64,000 nucleotides of DNA from Adlercreutzia sp. ZJ141. GTDB lineage: Bacteria; Actinomycetota; Coriobacteriia; Coriobacteriales; Eggerthellaceae. Made by a program: the position numbers and the translations under genes. The stretch lies in assembly GCF_011038965.1 (NCBI RefSeq), contig NZ_JAAKEB010000001.1, forward strand, positions 62,001 to 126,000. The letters are read 5' to 3'. The notes under the pieces are model-generated. The model was not told the DNA's origin and made no database searches. It worked only from the letters and a program-made list of their open reading frames with translations. Shown here piece by piece: positions 1 through 8,429 of the stretch. Numbering within the stretch: the stretch's first letter is position 1; each line of letters begins with the position of its first letter.

Positions 1-832
1 TGCGCGGCACCAAACCCGTAGCGGCAAACTCGGCAACTACCGGTAGCCCTGCGATCAGTCCTGCTACAACCAGCAACAGCGACAGCCACCCGAACAGCGC
101 CAGCGGTCGGTAGTCCTTAAACAAACTCAAGATAGTTTTCAGTACCTTCCAGCCGTCTGAGAAGGTGGATAGCTTGCTTACCGAACCCTCGGGGCGGTCG
201 CGGTAGTCGATAGGCACCTCGGCGATGCGCCAGCCCTTGTCAACTGCATGTATTGACAGCTCTGTTTCTATCTCGAAACCGTGACTGGTTACCGGCATAG
301 TCATAGCGAAGGTGCGGTTGTAGGCGCGGTAGCCGGTCATCACGTCGGAGAACTTAAACCCGTAAATCCACTTGATCAGCATACGCACCAGGTCGTTTCC
401 AAACCCGTGGAACGCACGACCGTTTTCGTCGCCGTAGGAGCCGTTGGAAAGACGGTCGCCCACCACCATGTCGGCTTCGTCGGAAAAAAGCGGCTCAAGC
501 AGCGCGCGAGCTGCCTTGGCGGGATAGGTGTCATCGCCGTCGACCATCACGTAATAATTGGCGTCGATGTCGCGCATCATCTGGCGCACCACATTGCCCT
601 TACCCTGGCGTCGCTCGTGCTTGACGATCGCTCCGTGCTCACGTGCGATATCTGCGGTGCCGTCCGTGGAATTGTTGTCGTACACGAATACACGCGCGCC
701 AGGCAGCGTGGCGATAAAGTCATCGACCACCTTGGCGATGGTTACGGCCTCGTTGTAGCACGGAATAATAACAGCCACTTCCTCATAGGTGAGAGCTGTC
801 TTATCTTTGGGCTCGTTGATGGTGCTAGCCAT
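1..832 (-). CDS. Family 2 glycosyltransferase (polyprenyl-phosphate sugar transferase type), C-terminus cut off
   Basis: The minus strand is open from an ATG at 832 to the window edge (277 codons, no stop). The N-terminal GT-A fold is clear: a VIIPCYNEA start, a DNNSTDGT nucleotide-binding segment, a VDGDD metal-binding (DxD) motif near residue 95 and a GYRAYN segment near residue 175. The visible end has a hydrophobic helix (LALFGWLSLLLVV), as in DPM1/GtrB/ArnC-type enzymes anchored in the membrane. Such enzymes transfer a sugar from a nucleotide sugar to a polyprenyl phosphate on the cytoplasmic face. It is divergent from the GtrA-like gene at 1079, its likely flippase partner in cell-envelope glycosylation; this pairing is inferred from family knowledge. 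The sugar is unknown. Confidence 0.9.
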   Translation of the reverse strand, partial: MASTINEPKDKTALTYEEVAVIIPCYNEAVTIAKVVDDFIATLPGARVFVYDNNSTDGTADIAREHGAIVKHERRQGKGNVVRQMMRDIDANYYVMVDGDDTYPAKAARALLEPLFSDEADMVVGDRLSNGSYGDENGRAFHGFGNDLVRMLIKWIYGFKFSDVMTGYRAYNRTFAMTMPVTSHGFEIETELSIHAVDKGWRIAEVPIDYRDRPEGSVSKLSTFSDGWKVLKTILSLFKDYRPLALFGWLSLLLVVAGLIAGLPVVAEFAATGLVPR

Positions 833-1078
833 AATCTGCCTTTCCGATTTGGTTACAATCGCTCGCGGTCAGGTTAAACGAGCAATGCGGTTCGGTTGGC
901 GGCGCTATAAGCCTGCTTGGTTCGATGTTGCTTTCGCATAAAGCGCCCCTTTATCAAACGGCAATTATATGGCAAAATAAAGCACTTAAGGTGAAGGTAG
1001 AAAAAATCAATGCTTTGATGCATGAAGGCAGGAGCCGCCGCAGCTGCGACGACAGCAACCGAAACCAGAGGTTGTGAT

Positions 1079-1501
1079 ATGAGCAAGCTCATTGAGCAGA
1101 TGGTGAAGTTCAGCGCTGTTGGTATGACTGCGTTCTGTCTCGACTACGGCCTGCTGGTTTTCTTTACTGAAGTTTTCAACTTCAATTACCTTGTGTCGGC
1201 AACGTCGTCGTTCGCTATTTCCACGGTGTTCAACTATTGCGCTTCGATGCGCTACGTGTTTTCGCATCGTGATGACATGAGTCGCCGTCGCGAATTCATT
1301 ACGTTCTGCATTCTGTCGGGCATTGGTCTGGCAATGAACAACAACCTGCTGTGGTTCAGTGTGGATGCGCTGGGTATGGATTATCGTCTTGCGAAGATAT
1401 TCGTGGGGCTTATCGTGTCGGTGTGGAACTTCGTGAGCAGGCGCTTGTTCCTTGACGGCAACAGGAACTACGGTGCCAGCATTCGACGCACCATTTCGTA
1501 G
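1079..1501 (+). CDS. GtrA-like membrane protein (putative lipid-linked sugar flippase)
   Basis: A 140-residue protein with about four hydrophobic helices and the GtrA-family layout: an early FSAVGMTAFCLDYGLL helix, a polar NYCASMRYVF segment near residue 55, and a last helix ending in a VWNFVSRRLFLDG motif. GtrA-family proteins are proposed to move undecaprenyl- or decaprenyl-linked sugars across the membrane. The ATG at 1079 is preferred over the upstream ATG at 1022: an AGAGG ribosome site lies 7 bases before it, and the extra upstream residues are an Ala/Thr-rich stretch outside the family. It is divergent from the glycosyltransferase at 1-832, which would supply the lipid-linked sugar. 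Confidence 0.85.
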   Translation: MSKLIEQMVKFSAVGMTAFCLDYGLLVFFTEVFNFNYLVSATSSFAISTVFNYCASMRYVFSHRDDMSRRREFITFCILSGIGLAMNNNLLWFSVDALGMDYRLAKIFVGLIVSVWNFVSRRLFLDGNRNYGASIRRTIS

Positions 1502-1557
1502 GTAAGACGGCTTTAATCAGTGTTTCCTTGCCAGTTGCTTTCAGGCGTTTTTTTGTT

Positions 1558-1595
1558 CCAAAAACCACATGAACCCACCGAACGGCGGGTTCATG
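1558..1595 (-). terminator. Rho-independent terminator of tRNA-Arg
   Basis: Arms at 1568-1580 and 1583-1595 form a 13-base-pair stem (CATGAACCC...) with one mismatch and a 2-base loop. Read on the minus strand it is followed by TGGTTTTTGG. It lies 12 bases beyond the 3' end of the tRNA. Confidence 0.6.
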
Positions 1596-1606
1596 AAACG
1601 ATGCGC

Positions 1607-1682
1607 TGGTGCCCTTGACAGGATTCGAACCTGCGGCTTTCTGCTCCGGAGGCAGACGCTCTATCCCCTGAGCTACAAGGGC
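1607..1682 (-). tRNA. tRNA-Arg (anticodon CCG)
   Basis: The minus strand folds as a 76-base cloverleaf. The acceptor stem is GCCCTTG/CAAGGGC with discriminator A and an encoded CCA at 1609-1607. The D arm is AGCTCAGGGGATAGAGC, the anticodon loop is CTCCGGA (CCG, reading CGG arginine codons) in a TCTGC/GCAGA stem, and the T loop is TTCGAAT. A stem-loop terminator follows. Confidence 0.97.
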
Positions 1683-1805
1683 GCATGCGCTGGATTATAC
1701 GCTATCATAATCCGAATGCATGCAAACAAGATGGAATTTGCACAGGGCGCGTGTGTGTCGTAGTGGACGAGCGCCGTATGCGAGCTGATTTGGGGAACAG
1801 GCGAT

Positions 1806-3257
1806 ATGGGTAACAGTTATACATCTTTGCAGGTAGATGAAGCGTGTGGTATGACAGCGGGGTCGCATGGTGTGTGCGAGGGCGCTGATGGTGCCTCAAC
1901 TGTCGTAGTGAACAACAACGCTGCGGCGGTTGAGAGCGCGCGCACTGAAGTGGTTACGCTTGAGCGCATGGGGTATGGCCCTGAAGCTGTGGGGCGCTTG
2001 GCCGATGGCAAGACGGTGTTTGTCGCAGGTGGTGCTCCCGGCGACGTTGCTGTCGTGGAAGTGACGGAAGAAAAGCGTTCGTACGCACGCGGACGCATGG
2101 TGGAACCCAAGCAAGCCTCGCCCGACCGCGTGAGCGGCTTCTGTGTATACGCCAATGCGTGCGGAGGATGCCCGTGGCAACACCTATCCTACGATACTCA
2201 ACTTGTGTCGAAGCGCTACAACGTGGTGTCAGCTCTGGCGCGTACAGGTGGGTTTGATAAGGCAGAAGCCGAGCGACTGGTGGCACCGTGTTTGCCCAGC
2301 AAGCGGCAGGTTGGCTACCGCAACAAGCTCGAACTTGCCGTGGGAACCGCGAAAAACGGTGCCTTCGCACTCGGTTTCAGCGCGCATGGTACGCATGACG
2401 TGTTCACGCCCGATTCTTGCCCAATAGCGGTGCGTCACATCCAGCGCGCGCCGAAGGCTTTGCAAGGGGCGCTTCGCTTCTTGCAGGGAAACCGTGACCT
2501 AGGCATCTTTCGTGTGGGGGTGCGCGGCAGCGTGCGTACCAACGAGGTTGAGGTGGCGTTGTGGACTCGTCCAGGCGTTTTCCCGCGTGCGCAGGCGGCT
2601 AAGGTGCTGGGCAGCGCGGTGCGTGCGACGAGCGTAGTGCGCGTACTGGCTGATCCAGGCCGTGCTCGCAAGGTGAAGGGTGTCGAGGTGCTTGCAGGTA
2701 AGGGCCACTGGGTTGAGGTGATGAAAGACACGCGCTTCTTCACGAGCGCCCCGTCGTTTTTTCAGGTAAACACTGCGCAAGCCGAGCGGCTGGTCGATTG
2801 TGTACTCGAGGGTTTAGGTGGCGTGAAAGGTCTTTTGGTAGCCGATTTGTACGCGGGCGGGGGCACATTTTCGGTACCGCTGGCGCGCGCTGGGGCTGAC
2901 GTCATAGCTGTGGAATCTGCCGGGTCGTCAGTGCGCGATCTGCGACATAACGCCGAGGTGAACGATGCCGACATCGATGTCATTGGTGGCGATGCAGCCC
3001 GCGAGTTGCCGCAACTCGGCGGACTCGACGCATTGGTGGTCGATCCGCCGCGTGCGGGTTTGGCTGACGGTGTGGTGGAAAGCATCGCTTTGTCGCGTCC
3101 TTCGCGTGTGGCGTACGTGAGCTGCGACGTTGCCACCTGGGCGCGCGATGTAGCGCGCTTCGAGCGAGCGGGCTACCGGCTTGTGAGCGTACAACCCGTC
3201 GACCTGTTCCCGCAAACCTACCATGTGGAAACGGTAAGCATCTTTCATCGGCTGTAA
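1806..3257 (+). CDS. Class I SAM-dependent RNA m5U methyltransferase (TrmA/RumA/RlmD family)
   Basis: A 483-residue protein with the usual three parts. A TRAM domain (about residues 46-100) is followed by an iron-sulfur cysteine set (Cx5CxxC near 112-121 and a later DSCPIAV), then a C-terminal methyltransferase with AGGGTFS (SAM loop), VVDPPRAGL and the catalytic-cysteine motif YVSCDVATWARD, ending in a DLFPQTYHVETV signature. Family members add C5-methyl groups to specific uridines of 23S rRNA or tRNA. Because TrmFO (42339) is also present and makes tRNA m5U54, an rRNA target is more likely; this is inference. The first 40 residues are poorly conserved, so the start is uncertain. Confidence 0.9.
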   Translation: MGNSYTSLQVDEACGMTAGSHGVCEGADGASTVVVNNNAAAVESARTEVVTLERMGYGPEAVGRLADGKTVFVAGGAPGDVAVVEVTEEKRSYARGRMVEPKQASPDRVSGFCVYANACGGCPWQHLSYDTQLVSKRYNVVSALARTGGFDKAEAERLVAPCLPSKRQVGYRNKLELAVGTAKNGAFALGFSAHGTHDVFTPDSCPIAVRHIQRAPKALQGALRFLQGNRDLGIFRVGVRGSVRTNEVEVALWTRPGVFPRAQAAKVLGSAVRATSVVRVLADPGRARKVKGVEVLAGKGHWVEVMKDTRFFTSAPSFFQVNTAQAERLVDCVLEGLGGVKGLLVADLYAGGGTFSVPLARAGADVIAVESAGSSVRDLRHNAEVNDADIDVIGGDAARELPQLGGLDALVVDPPRAGLADGVVESIALSRPSRVAYVSCDVATWARDVARFERAGYRLVSVQPVDLFPQTYHVETVSIFHRL

Positions 3258-3264
3258 AGATAAG

Positions 3265-3286
3265 CGTGTCGGTGTGTGCCGACACG
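3265..3286 (+). terminator. Stem-loop after the RNA methyltransferase gene
   Basis: CGTGTCGG (3265-3272) pairs with CCGACACG (3279-3286) around a 6-base loop, 8 bases after the stop codon. No T-tract follows, so it may be a Rho-independent terminator of poor quality or an mRNA-stabilising hairpin. Confidence 0.35.
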
Positions 3287-3519
3287 TTGACACGCTGATA
3301 CATTGGCGCGTTTGCGAACATTGCACGTTTTTTCAAGCAGTGGCCTTGCAACCTGCTAGAATGCTCGAATGTATGCGATGATTTAAACTTGCGAACTCGG
3401 TTCGAAGCTTGTGTCAAACGGCGGGTTTTGAGCTGCGTGGTGGGGGAGGGTGCCCCATGGGGTTCCCGATCTGGGCACTTCGCATTCGCAAGCGATCTGA
3501 GAAGATAAGGAGCAGGGAA

Positions 3520-4053
3520 ATGGCGCTGTACACTCCCGAATACCAGCCCACAGGCGATGAAGTCGCCGTCATCAAGACGTCGAAGGGCGACATCCGTGTG
3601 CAGCTGGCTGGCAAGGACGCTCCCATCCATGTGGGCAACTTCGTCGAGCTGGCACAGAAGGGCTTCTACGATAACTTGAAGTTTCACCGCTACGTGCCGA
3701 ACTTCGTCATTCAGGGTGGCTGCCCTAACACACGCGATCTAACACCTGAAGAAGTGGTTCGCAATGCAGGCAACCCGTTTGCCGGTTTGGGTACGGGTGG
3801 TCCGGGCTACACCATCAAGCAGGAGTACACCACAAACCCCAACAACAGACACGAGGACGGCGCGCTTGCCATGGCGCGCTCCCAGCAGCCCGACTCTGCA
3901 GGGTCACAGTTCTACCTGTGTTTGGGTACCCAGCATTTCCTCGACCCGAACTATACGGTGTTCGGTCAGACCATCGAAGGTATGGACGTGATCTCCCAGC
4001 TGCGCGTGGGCGACGTCATCGAGGGTATAGAGATCGAGAACGCCGCCTGCTAG
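3520..4053 (+). CDS. Cyclophilin-type peptidyl-prolyl cis-trans isomerase
   Basis: A 177-residue single-domain cyclophilin. It has the family's FHRYVPNFVIQGG core (substrate-binding Arg/Phe/Gln), SAGSQFYLCLG and HFLDPNYTVFGQ. It catalyses proline isomerisation during protein folding. No signal peptide or lipobox is visible, so it is predicted cytoplasmic. An ATG at 3520 is chosen because AAGGAGCAGG lies just upstream; the frame is open back to 3409, but that part is not cyclophilin-like. The next gene (TPR protein) follows 45 bases downstream and may be cotranscribed. Confidence 0.95.
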   Translation: MALYTPEYQPTGDEVAVIKTSKGDIRVQLAGKDAPIHVGNFVELAQKGFYDNLKFHRYVPNFVIQGGCPNTRDLTPEEVVRNAGNPFAGLGTGGPGYTIKQEYTTNPNNRHEDGALAMARSQQPDSAGSQFYLCLGTQHFLDPNYTVFGQTIEGMDVISQLRVGDVIEGIEIENAAC

Positions 4054-4098
4054 TTCGCTTCAGACGCGCTCAACAAAAACACGGAATTAAGGAAGCAG

Positions 4099-5469
4099 AT
4101 GAACAACGAGCTCTTTCAGCAAGCGCGCACGGCGTATTCCCAAGGTGATTTCGAAGGTGCGCTTGCCAGCTTCACCAGATGCCTTCAGGAATCTCCCGCG
4201 GGTTTTGGCCCGGGAGAGTTGGGGCTTTTGTACCATCGTATTGGGAATTGCCTGATCAAGCTGAAAAACCCTAACGAGGCTATCCAGGCCTACACCCAGG
4301 CTTCTGCCGACGCTGCCTACGACGCGTGTGGTGCAGTTAACTACAACATGGGTATGGCGTATGCGTCGCTGCGCGACTACGAAGATGCGGTGAAGCATTT
4401 CGAGATAGCCGTGTCCGACGCGAACTACGAAACACCCTACAAGGCGTATTCGGGCATGGGTAGCGCGCTTTTGAAGCTGGGCAAGTCGGCTGAGGCCGGC
4501 GTGGCCTTCCGAGAAGCTGCGCTGGACGAGGCGAATCCTGATCCTACCAAGGCGCTGTTGAACCTAGGCGTGTGTTTCATGGCGCTCGGTCGACCTGCCG
4601 ATGCGGTCGCGTCGTACGAAAGCGCTATGCAGTTTTCCATGAGTGCCGCTACTCGCAACAAGCTCTATGCAAACCTGGGGCAGGCGTATGCGGCCGATGG
4701 ACAGATGCAAAAGGCCGTTGATGCCTTCGAACAGTCACTGGCAGACAAGACTTACTACTTAAGTGATTCGGCGAGTGTGGACTACCAGCGCGCCATCGCC
4801 TCCGTTGCACAGGGCACCTCCGAGGTCACACGCGTTATCGAACCGGTGGCCGACATGTCTGGACTCGACGTTTCCGCTGATGGCGGAGCGATGTATGTCG
4901 AAGAGGACCCGTATGGCGCCCAAGTGGGCGATCCGTATTACTACGCCGATCCGTATGGTCAGCAGCGTGTACAGTACGACATGTACGGCGCGGCACCTGG
5001 GGCGGAGGACCGCTTCTTCAACGCCAGCGACGAAGAGCTCGAGCAGTGGTCGCGTGGCTTAGCGAAGCAAGAGCGTAAGCGCCGAAATGTGGGCCTGAAA
5101 ATCCTTATTGTGCTTATTGTGCTCGTGTTAGCAGCGTTTGGCGGGGCGGTGTTCCTGTACACGCAGGGTTATGGCTACCCCATGCAAGATGACGTGGCAG
5201 CGCAGCTATTCTCTGCGGAAGGTGCCGATCAGGAGGCGCTGTTCGCAGAGGAACTATCTGACGAAAGTGTTGCTAGTATGCAGGAACTCATTGAGCCCTG
5301 CACGTTTGTAGGTGTTGACGGCATGGACCGCTCCATGAGCGATTCGACGGTGTATGTGACCGCGAAAACCGCCGAGGGCGGTGACATGCAGTACAAGATT
5401 TCGCTCGTGCGTTCGGGTATCGGATGGAAGGTGTCGAACGTCGAGTTGTATTTCGCGAGCCAGAACTAA
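4099..5469 (+). CDS. TPR-repeat protein with a C-terminal membrane anchor
   Basis: 456 residues. Residues 1 to about 225 form five or six tetratricopeptide-like repeats (recurring AxxxxGxxxxAxxxF patterns, for instance NMGMAYASLRDYEDAVKHF). Next comes a Tyr/Pro/Asp-rich linker (about 270-310, with repeated DPYG and PYYYADPYG), a basic stretch (KQERKRR), one membrane helix (about 332-354) and a 100-residue extracytoplasmic tail. The layout suggests a cytoplasmic scaffold tethered to the membrane, with a small outer domain. No specific function can be assigned. AAGGAAG precedes the ATG. It lies between the cyclophilin gene and the hydrogenase operon. Confidence 0.85.
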   Translation: MNNELFQQARTAYSQGDFEGALASFTRCLQESPAGFGPGELGLLYHRIGNCLIKLKNPNEAIQAYTQASADAAYDACGAVNYNMGMAYASLRDYEDAVKHFEIAVSDANYETPYKAYSGMGSALLKLGKSAEAGVAFREAALDEANPDPTKALLNLGVCFMALGRPADAVASYESAMQFSMSAATRNKLYANLGQAYAADGQMQKAVDAFEQSLADKTYYLSDSASVDYQRAIASVAQGTSEVTRVIEPVADMSGLDVSADGGAMYVEEDPYGAQVGDPYYYADPYGQQRVQYDMYGAAPGAEDRFFNASDEELEQWSRGLAKQERKRRNVGLKILIVLIVLVLAAFGGAVFLYTQGYGYPMQDDVAAQLFSAEGADQEALFAEELSDESVASMQELIEPCTFVGVDGMDRSMSDSTVYVTAKTAEGGDMQYKISLVRSGIGWKVSNVELYFASQN

Positions 5470-5529
5470 CAGGTTTGGTGCGCGCTTATGTAGCGCGTGA
5501 GGGAAGCGCTTGAATCGGTGTTTCCCTGA

Positions 5530-5574
5530 AACGGGGTCGTTCCGCTGAACAGGTGGAAAGGCCCCGTTACCTGT
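5530..5574 (+). promoter_or_regulatory. Structured leader upstream of the hydrogenase operon
   Basis: Two pairs of complementary arms interleave: AACGGGG (5530-5536) with CCCCGTT (5562-5568), and ACAGGT (5549-5554) with ACCTGT (5569-5574). They could form a pseudoknot or two mutually exclusive hairpins. The element lies 94 bases before hydB in a 198-base gap. A regulatory role is inference only. Confidence 0.3.
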
Positions 5575-5667
5575 ATTGAAGGGGTTCGCTGTTCCTTCGT
5601 TTGATAGTATGGGAAGCGGTCTAGCGCGTCGCGTTGGACGAAACAACGACGAGAATCGGATGAGAGC

Positions 5668-6705
5668 ATGCTGTACCGTGTTATCGACGCCGATGAGCTC
5701 CCCTCATTGGCCAAAGCCTTCATGGATCGGTACCGGGTTGTTGCGCCGGTGCAGAAAAACGGAGAAAGCGTGTACGAGATTATCGAATCGCCCGACGATA
5801 TCGATCTTTTCGGCCCGCTGTCTATGACCTCGCTGAAGAAGTACTTCCTCCCGCCGCGGGAGACGCTGTTCACGTTCGATGCGGAGACGAATAGCGTTAC
5901 CGATTTCACGCAGGATGTGCAGCCGCTGGTTCTATTCGGTGCACATCCGTGTGATATTAACGCCATCAACCGCTTGGACACCGCTCTTATGGAAGGGCCG
6001 TACGCCGACCCGTACTATACGGCGCTGCGTAAGGCGACGCTTATCGTGGGCGTAAGTTGTATGCCGTCGAAAGATTGTTTCTGCCACGTTGTTGGTGCTG
6101 ACGAAGCTCGTGTGGGATACGACCTGTTCTTGCAGGATATTGGCGGCAAGTTCCTGGTGAGTATCGCAAGTGTCGAGGCGGCCAACATCCTCGAGTCGGC
6201 ATGTGATCCGCGCATCGCCACCGATGAGGAACGTATCGCCTTCCGTGAGGCCACGCGCCGGCGGCAGGAGGCATTCAACAAAGAAATCCCCGACATCCAA
6301 GAGATCGCGATGCTTATGGATGCCTTCCATAAAGATGCATTCTGGGACGAGCTCGGCGGCCGCTGTCTGTCATGTACGGCGTGTTCATCGGTGTGTCCCA
6401 CGTGCTTCTGCTTCGATATCCGCGATGAGCTCGACCCGTCGGGAAAAACCGGTCGGCGCGAGCGCGTGTGGGATGCCTGTACGTCGCCGCAGTTCGCCAT
6501 GGTGGCCGGCGGGCACAACTTCCGTCCCGACGGGCGAAACCGCGTGCGTCATCGTATGTATCATAAGCTTAACGGCTTTTTAGCAAAGCACGACCACATG
6601 CTGTGTGTAGGGTGCGGACGCTGCGTGTCGGCCTGCAAGGCGCAGATTAGCCCGATTGAAGTGTTTAAGTTCTTCGAGGCGAAGGAGGCAACCGATGGCC
6701 GCTAG
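5668..6705 (+). CDS. hydB: [NiFe]-hydrogenase beta subunit, 4Fe-4S electron-transfer protein (HydB/AsrA-like)
   Basis: 345 residues, similar to HydB of archaeal sulfhydrogenases and to anaerobic sulfite reductase subunit A. The C-terminal half carries two cysteine clusters for [4Fe-4S] centres: CLSCTACSSVCPTC (about residues 233-246) and CVGCGRCVSACK (about 312-323). The N-terminal half has the family's GAHPCDINAINRLD segment. It passes electrons between the NAD(P)H-oxidising gamma subunit and the small subunit. It is first of four tightly packed genes in the order beta-gamma-delta-alpha, as in Pyrococcus hydBGDA. Its stop overlaps the start of hydG by 11 bases, which suggests translational coupling. 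Confidence 0.9.
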   Translation: MLYRVIDADELPSLAKAFMDRYRVVAPVQKNGESVYEIIESPDDIDLFGPLSMTSLKKYFLPPRETLFTFDAETNSVTDFTQDVQPLVLFGAHPCDINAINRLDTALMEGPYADPYYTALRKATLIVGVSCMPSKDCFCHVVGADEARVGYDLFLQDIGGKFLVSIASVEAANILESACDPRIATDEERIAFREATRRRQEAFNKEIPDIQEIAMLMDAFHKDAFWDELGGRCLSCTACSSVCPTCFCFDIRDELDPSGKTGRRERVWDACTSPQFAMVAGGHNFRPDGRNRVRHRMYHKLNGFLAKHDHMLCVGCGRCVSACKAQISPIEVFKFFEAKEATDGR

Positions 6706-7606
6706 TATGTCTGCATCCTCCATCGAAGTGCGTACCTATACCGGTGGCCCCGCGCCGCTTGACGGCGCTCAGATGATGGCCGCGAACCCCTATCGGCCGT
6801 GGCCGGCGCGCATCACGAGCATCACTGAACTCACCGCAACGGAGAAGCTCTTCGAGTTCCGCCTGATCGATGACCGCATTCGTGAAGCGTTTCATCATGA
6901 GCCCGGCCAGTTTGTCGAGTTGTCCATCTTCGGGGTGGGCGAAGCACCTATTTCCATTTCCAGCTCACCGTCGAAGGGTGGCTTTATCGAGCTGTGCGTG
7001 CGCCGCGCTGGCACCTTCACCGAAGTGCTGCATAAGATGCAGTGCGGCGACATTGTGGGTATTCGCGGGCCGTTTGGTCGGGGTTTCCCCTTCGAAAAGA
7101 TGAAGGGGCACGACATTTTGCTCGTGGCGGGGGGTCTTGGTATCGCGCCCTTACGCTCACTTATTAACAATATCCACGATGAGCGTAGCGAATTCGGCAA
7201 AGTGACCATCATCTACGGCTCGCGCAATCCGGGCGAAGTTATGTTCCGTAACCAGTTTGAGATGTGGCGTCATCGCAAGGACTTCGATCTGTATCTGACG
7301 GTCGACCATCCGGACGACACGTGGGATGGCGAAGTTGGTCTCGTGACGAAACCCTTCGAGAATTTGGATATTGATGCATCGAACACGTTCGGTGCGGTGT
7401 GCGGTCCTCCGGTCATGTACCGTTTCGTGGTGGAGGAAATGCGCAAGAAGAATATTAGCTACGACCGCATCTACATGAGTTTCGAACGGAACATGAAATG
7501 CGGCATGGGCAAGTGCGGCCATTGCCAGATCGGGCACCAGTACGTCTGCATCGACGGGCCGGTGTTTAATTACTGGGAGGCCAAGAACATTCAGGGGTCG
7601 ATGTAG
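6695..7606 (+). CDS. hydG: [NiFe]-hydrogenase gamma subunit, FAD/NAD(P)H-binding (HydG/AsrB-like)
   Basis: 303 residues of the ferredoxin-NADP reductase type. A flavin-binding barrel (PGQFVELSIFG and PISISSSP motifs) is followed by a nucleotide-binding domain starting LLVAGGLGIAPLRSL. A C-terminal cysteine cluster (CGMGKCGHCQIG ... VC, as in dihydroorotate dehydrogenase electron-transfer subunits) would bind a [2Fe-2S] centre. It exchanges electrons between NAD(P)H and the Fe-S subunits. The ATG at 6695 is chosen because GGAGG lies 6 bases before it; the frame is open further upstream only inside hydB. It is one base away from hydD. Confidence 0.92.
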   Translation: MAASMSASSIEVRTYTGGPAPLDGAQMMAANPYRPWPARITSITELTATEKLFEFRLIDDRIREAFHHEPGQFVELSIFGVGEAPISISSSPSKGGFIELCVRRAGTFTEVLHKMQCGDIVGIRGPFGRGFPFEKMKGHDILLVAGGLGIAPLRSLINNIHDERSEFGKVTIIYGSRNPGEVMFRNQFEMWRHRKDFDLYLTVDHPDDTWDGEVGLVTKPFENLDIDASNTFGAVCGPPVMYRFVVEEMRKKNISYDRIYMSFERNMKCGMGKCGHCQIGHQYVCIDGPVFNYWEAKNIQGSM

Positions 7607-7607
7607 C

Positions 7608-8393
7608 ATGAGCAACAGCGTTTTCAACGGAGGCGGCGAGCGGGTTGCTCCCCGTGTCGTGGTGGTGGGGCTTGCAAGCTGCTTTGGCTGCCAGCTGCAG
7701 GTGACGAACGCCGAACAGTATTTGTTGGACGTACTAGGGCAGATCGATTTACGGTATTGGCAGCTTGCTTCAGATGATCCGATGCCCGAAGAGTTTGATG
7801 TGGCCATCATCGAGGGTGCGGTCACTAATGAGGAAGCCGAACGTACGGTGCGGCTCTTACGTGAGCGAGCCTCGAAGGTGATCGTTATCGGCGCATGCGC
7901 GAACACCGCTGGCATTCCCGGCATGGCTGCCGAGGGCTTCTTCCAGCGTCCATCGCAAGTGTACGATCGCGTTCCGAAAGCTTGTGGCAACATGCTGTCG
8001 CCGCGCCCTGTCGATGCGGTGATTCCTGTCGACTACCGCGTGCGTGCGTGTCCGATCGATCCGTACGACTTTATCGACGTGCTACAACGCGCGTTGTATG
8101 GTTCGAACAAGTCGTATGCGTCGGCAACAATGTGTGGCGAGTGCAAGCGCAATGAGAGTTCGTGCTTCTATGCGTCGGGCACGTTGTGCTTAGGTCTTGT
8201 CACCACCGCTGGCTGCGGGGCGAAGTGTGTGAACTTGGGGCGCCCGTGCAACGGATGCCGCGGCTTGTCGGCTGATGCGAACGTTGCCTCAGCACGCGCC
8301 GCCGCTGTGCGCTTCGGCATTGACCCTACCCGCTTCGATGACGCGCTGCGCCTGTTCAACCAAACGAACCCCGCGCTCGCGGAGGAAGACTAG
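7608..8393 (+). CDS. hydD: [NiFe]-hydrogenase small (delta) subunit, Fe-S protein
   Basis: 261 residues of the NADH:quinone oxidoreductase 20 kDa / hydrogenase small-subunit family. The proximal-cluster ligands are seen in GLASCFGCQ (about residues 22-30), in GACANTAGIPG near 99, and in a later CP(I)DP. The C-terminal region adds cysteine-rich segments (CGECKRNESSC, CGAKC, CNGCRG) for further clusters. It relays electrons from the Ni-Fe site to the beta/gamma diaphorase. No Tat signal is present, consistent with a cytoplasmic group 3 enzyme. The large-subunit gene follows after 36 bases. Confidence 0.92.
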   Translation: MSNSVFNGGGERVAPRVVVVGLASCFGCQLQVTNAEQYLLDVLGQIDLRYWQLASDDPMPEEFDVAIIEGAVTNEEAERTVRLLRERASKVIVIGACANTAGIPGMAAEGFFQRPSQVYDRVPKACGNMLSPRPVDAVIPVDYRVRACPIDPYDFIDVLQRALYGSNKSYASATMCGECKRNESSCFYASGTLCLGLVTTAGCGAKCVNLGRPCNGCRGLSADANVASARAAAVRFGIDPTRFDDALRLFNQTNPALAEED

Positions 8394-8429
8394 CGTTTCG
8401 CGCTGTGCGCGGAGGAAACGAGGAAACCC

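Noticed and set aside
281-877. 198-codon plus-strand open frame
   Set aside because: Antisense to the clear glycosyltransferase gene at 1-832.
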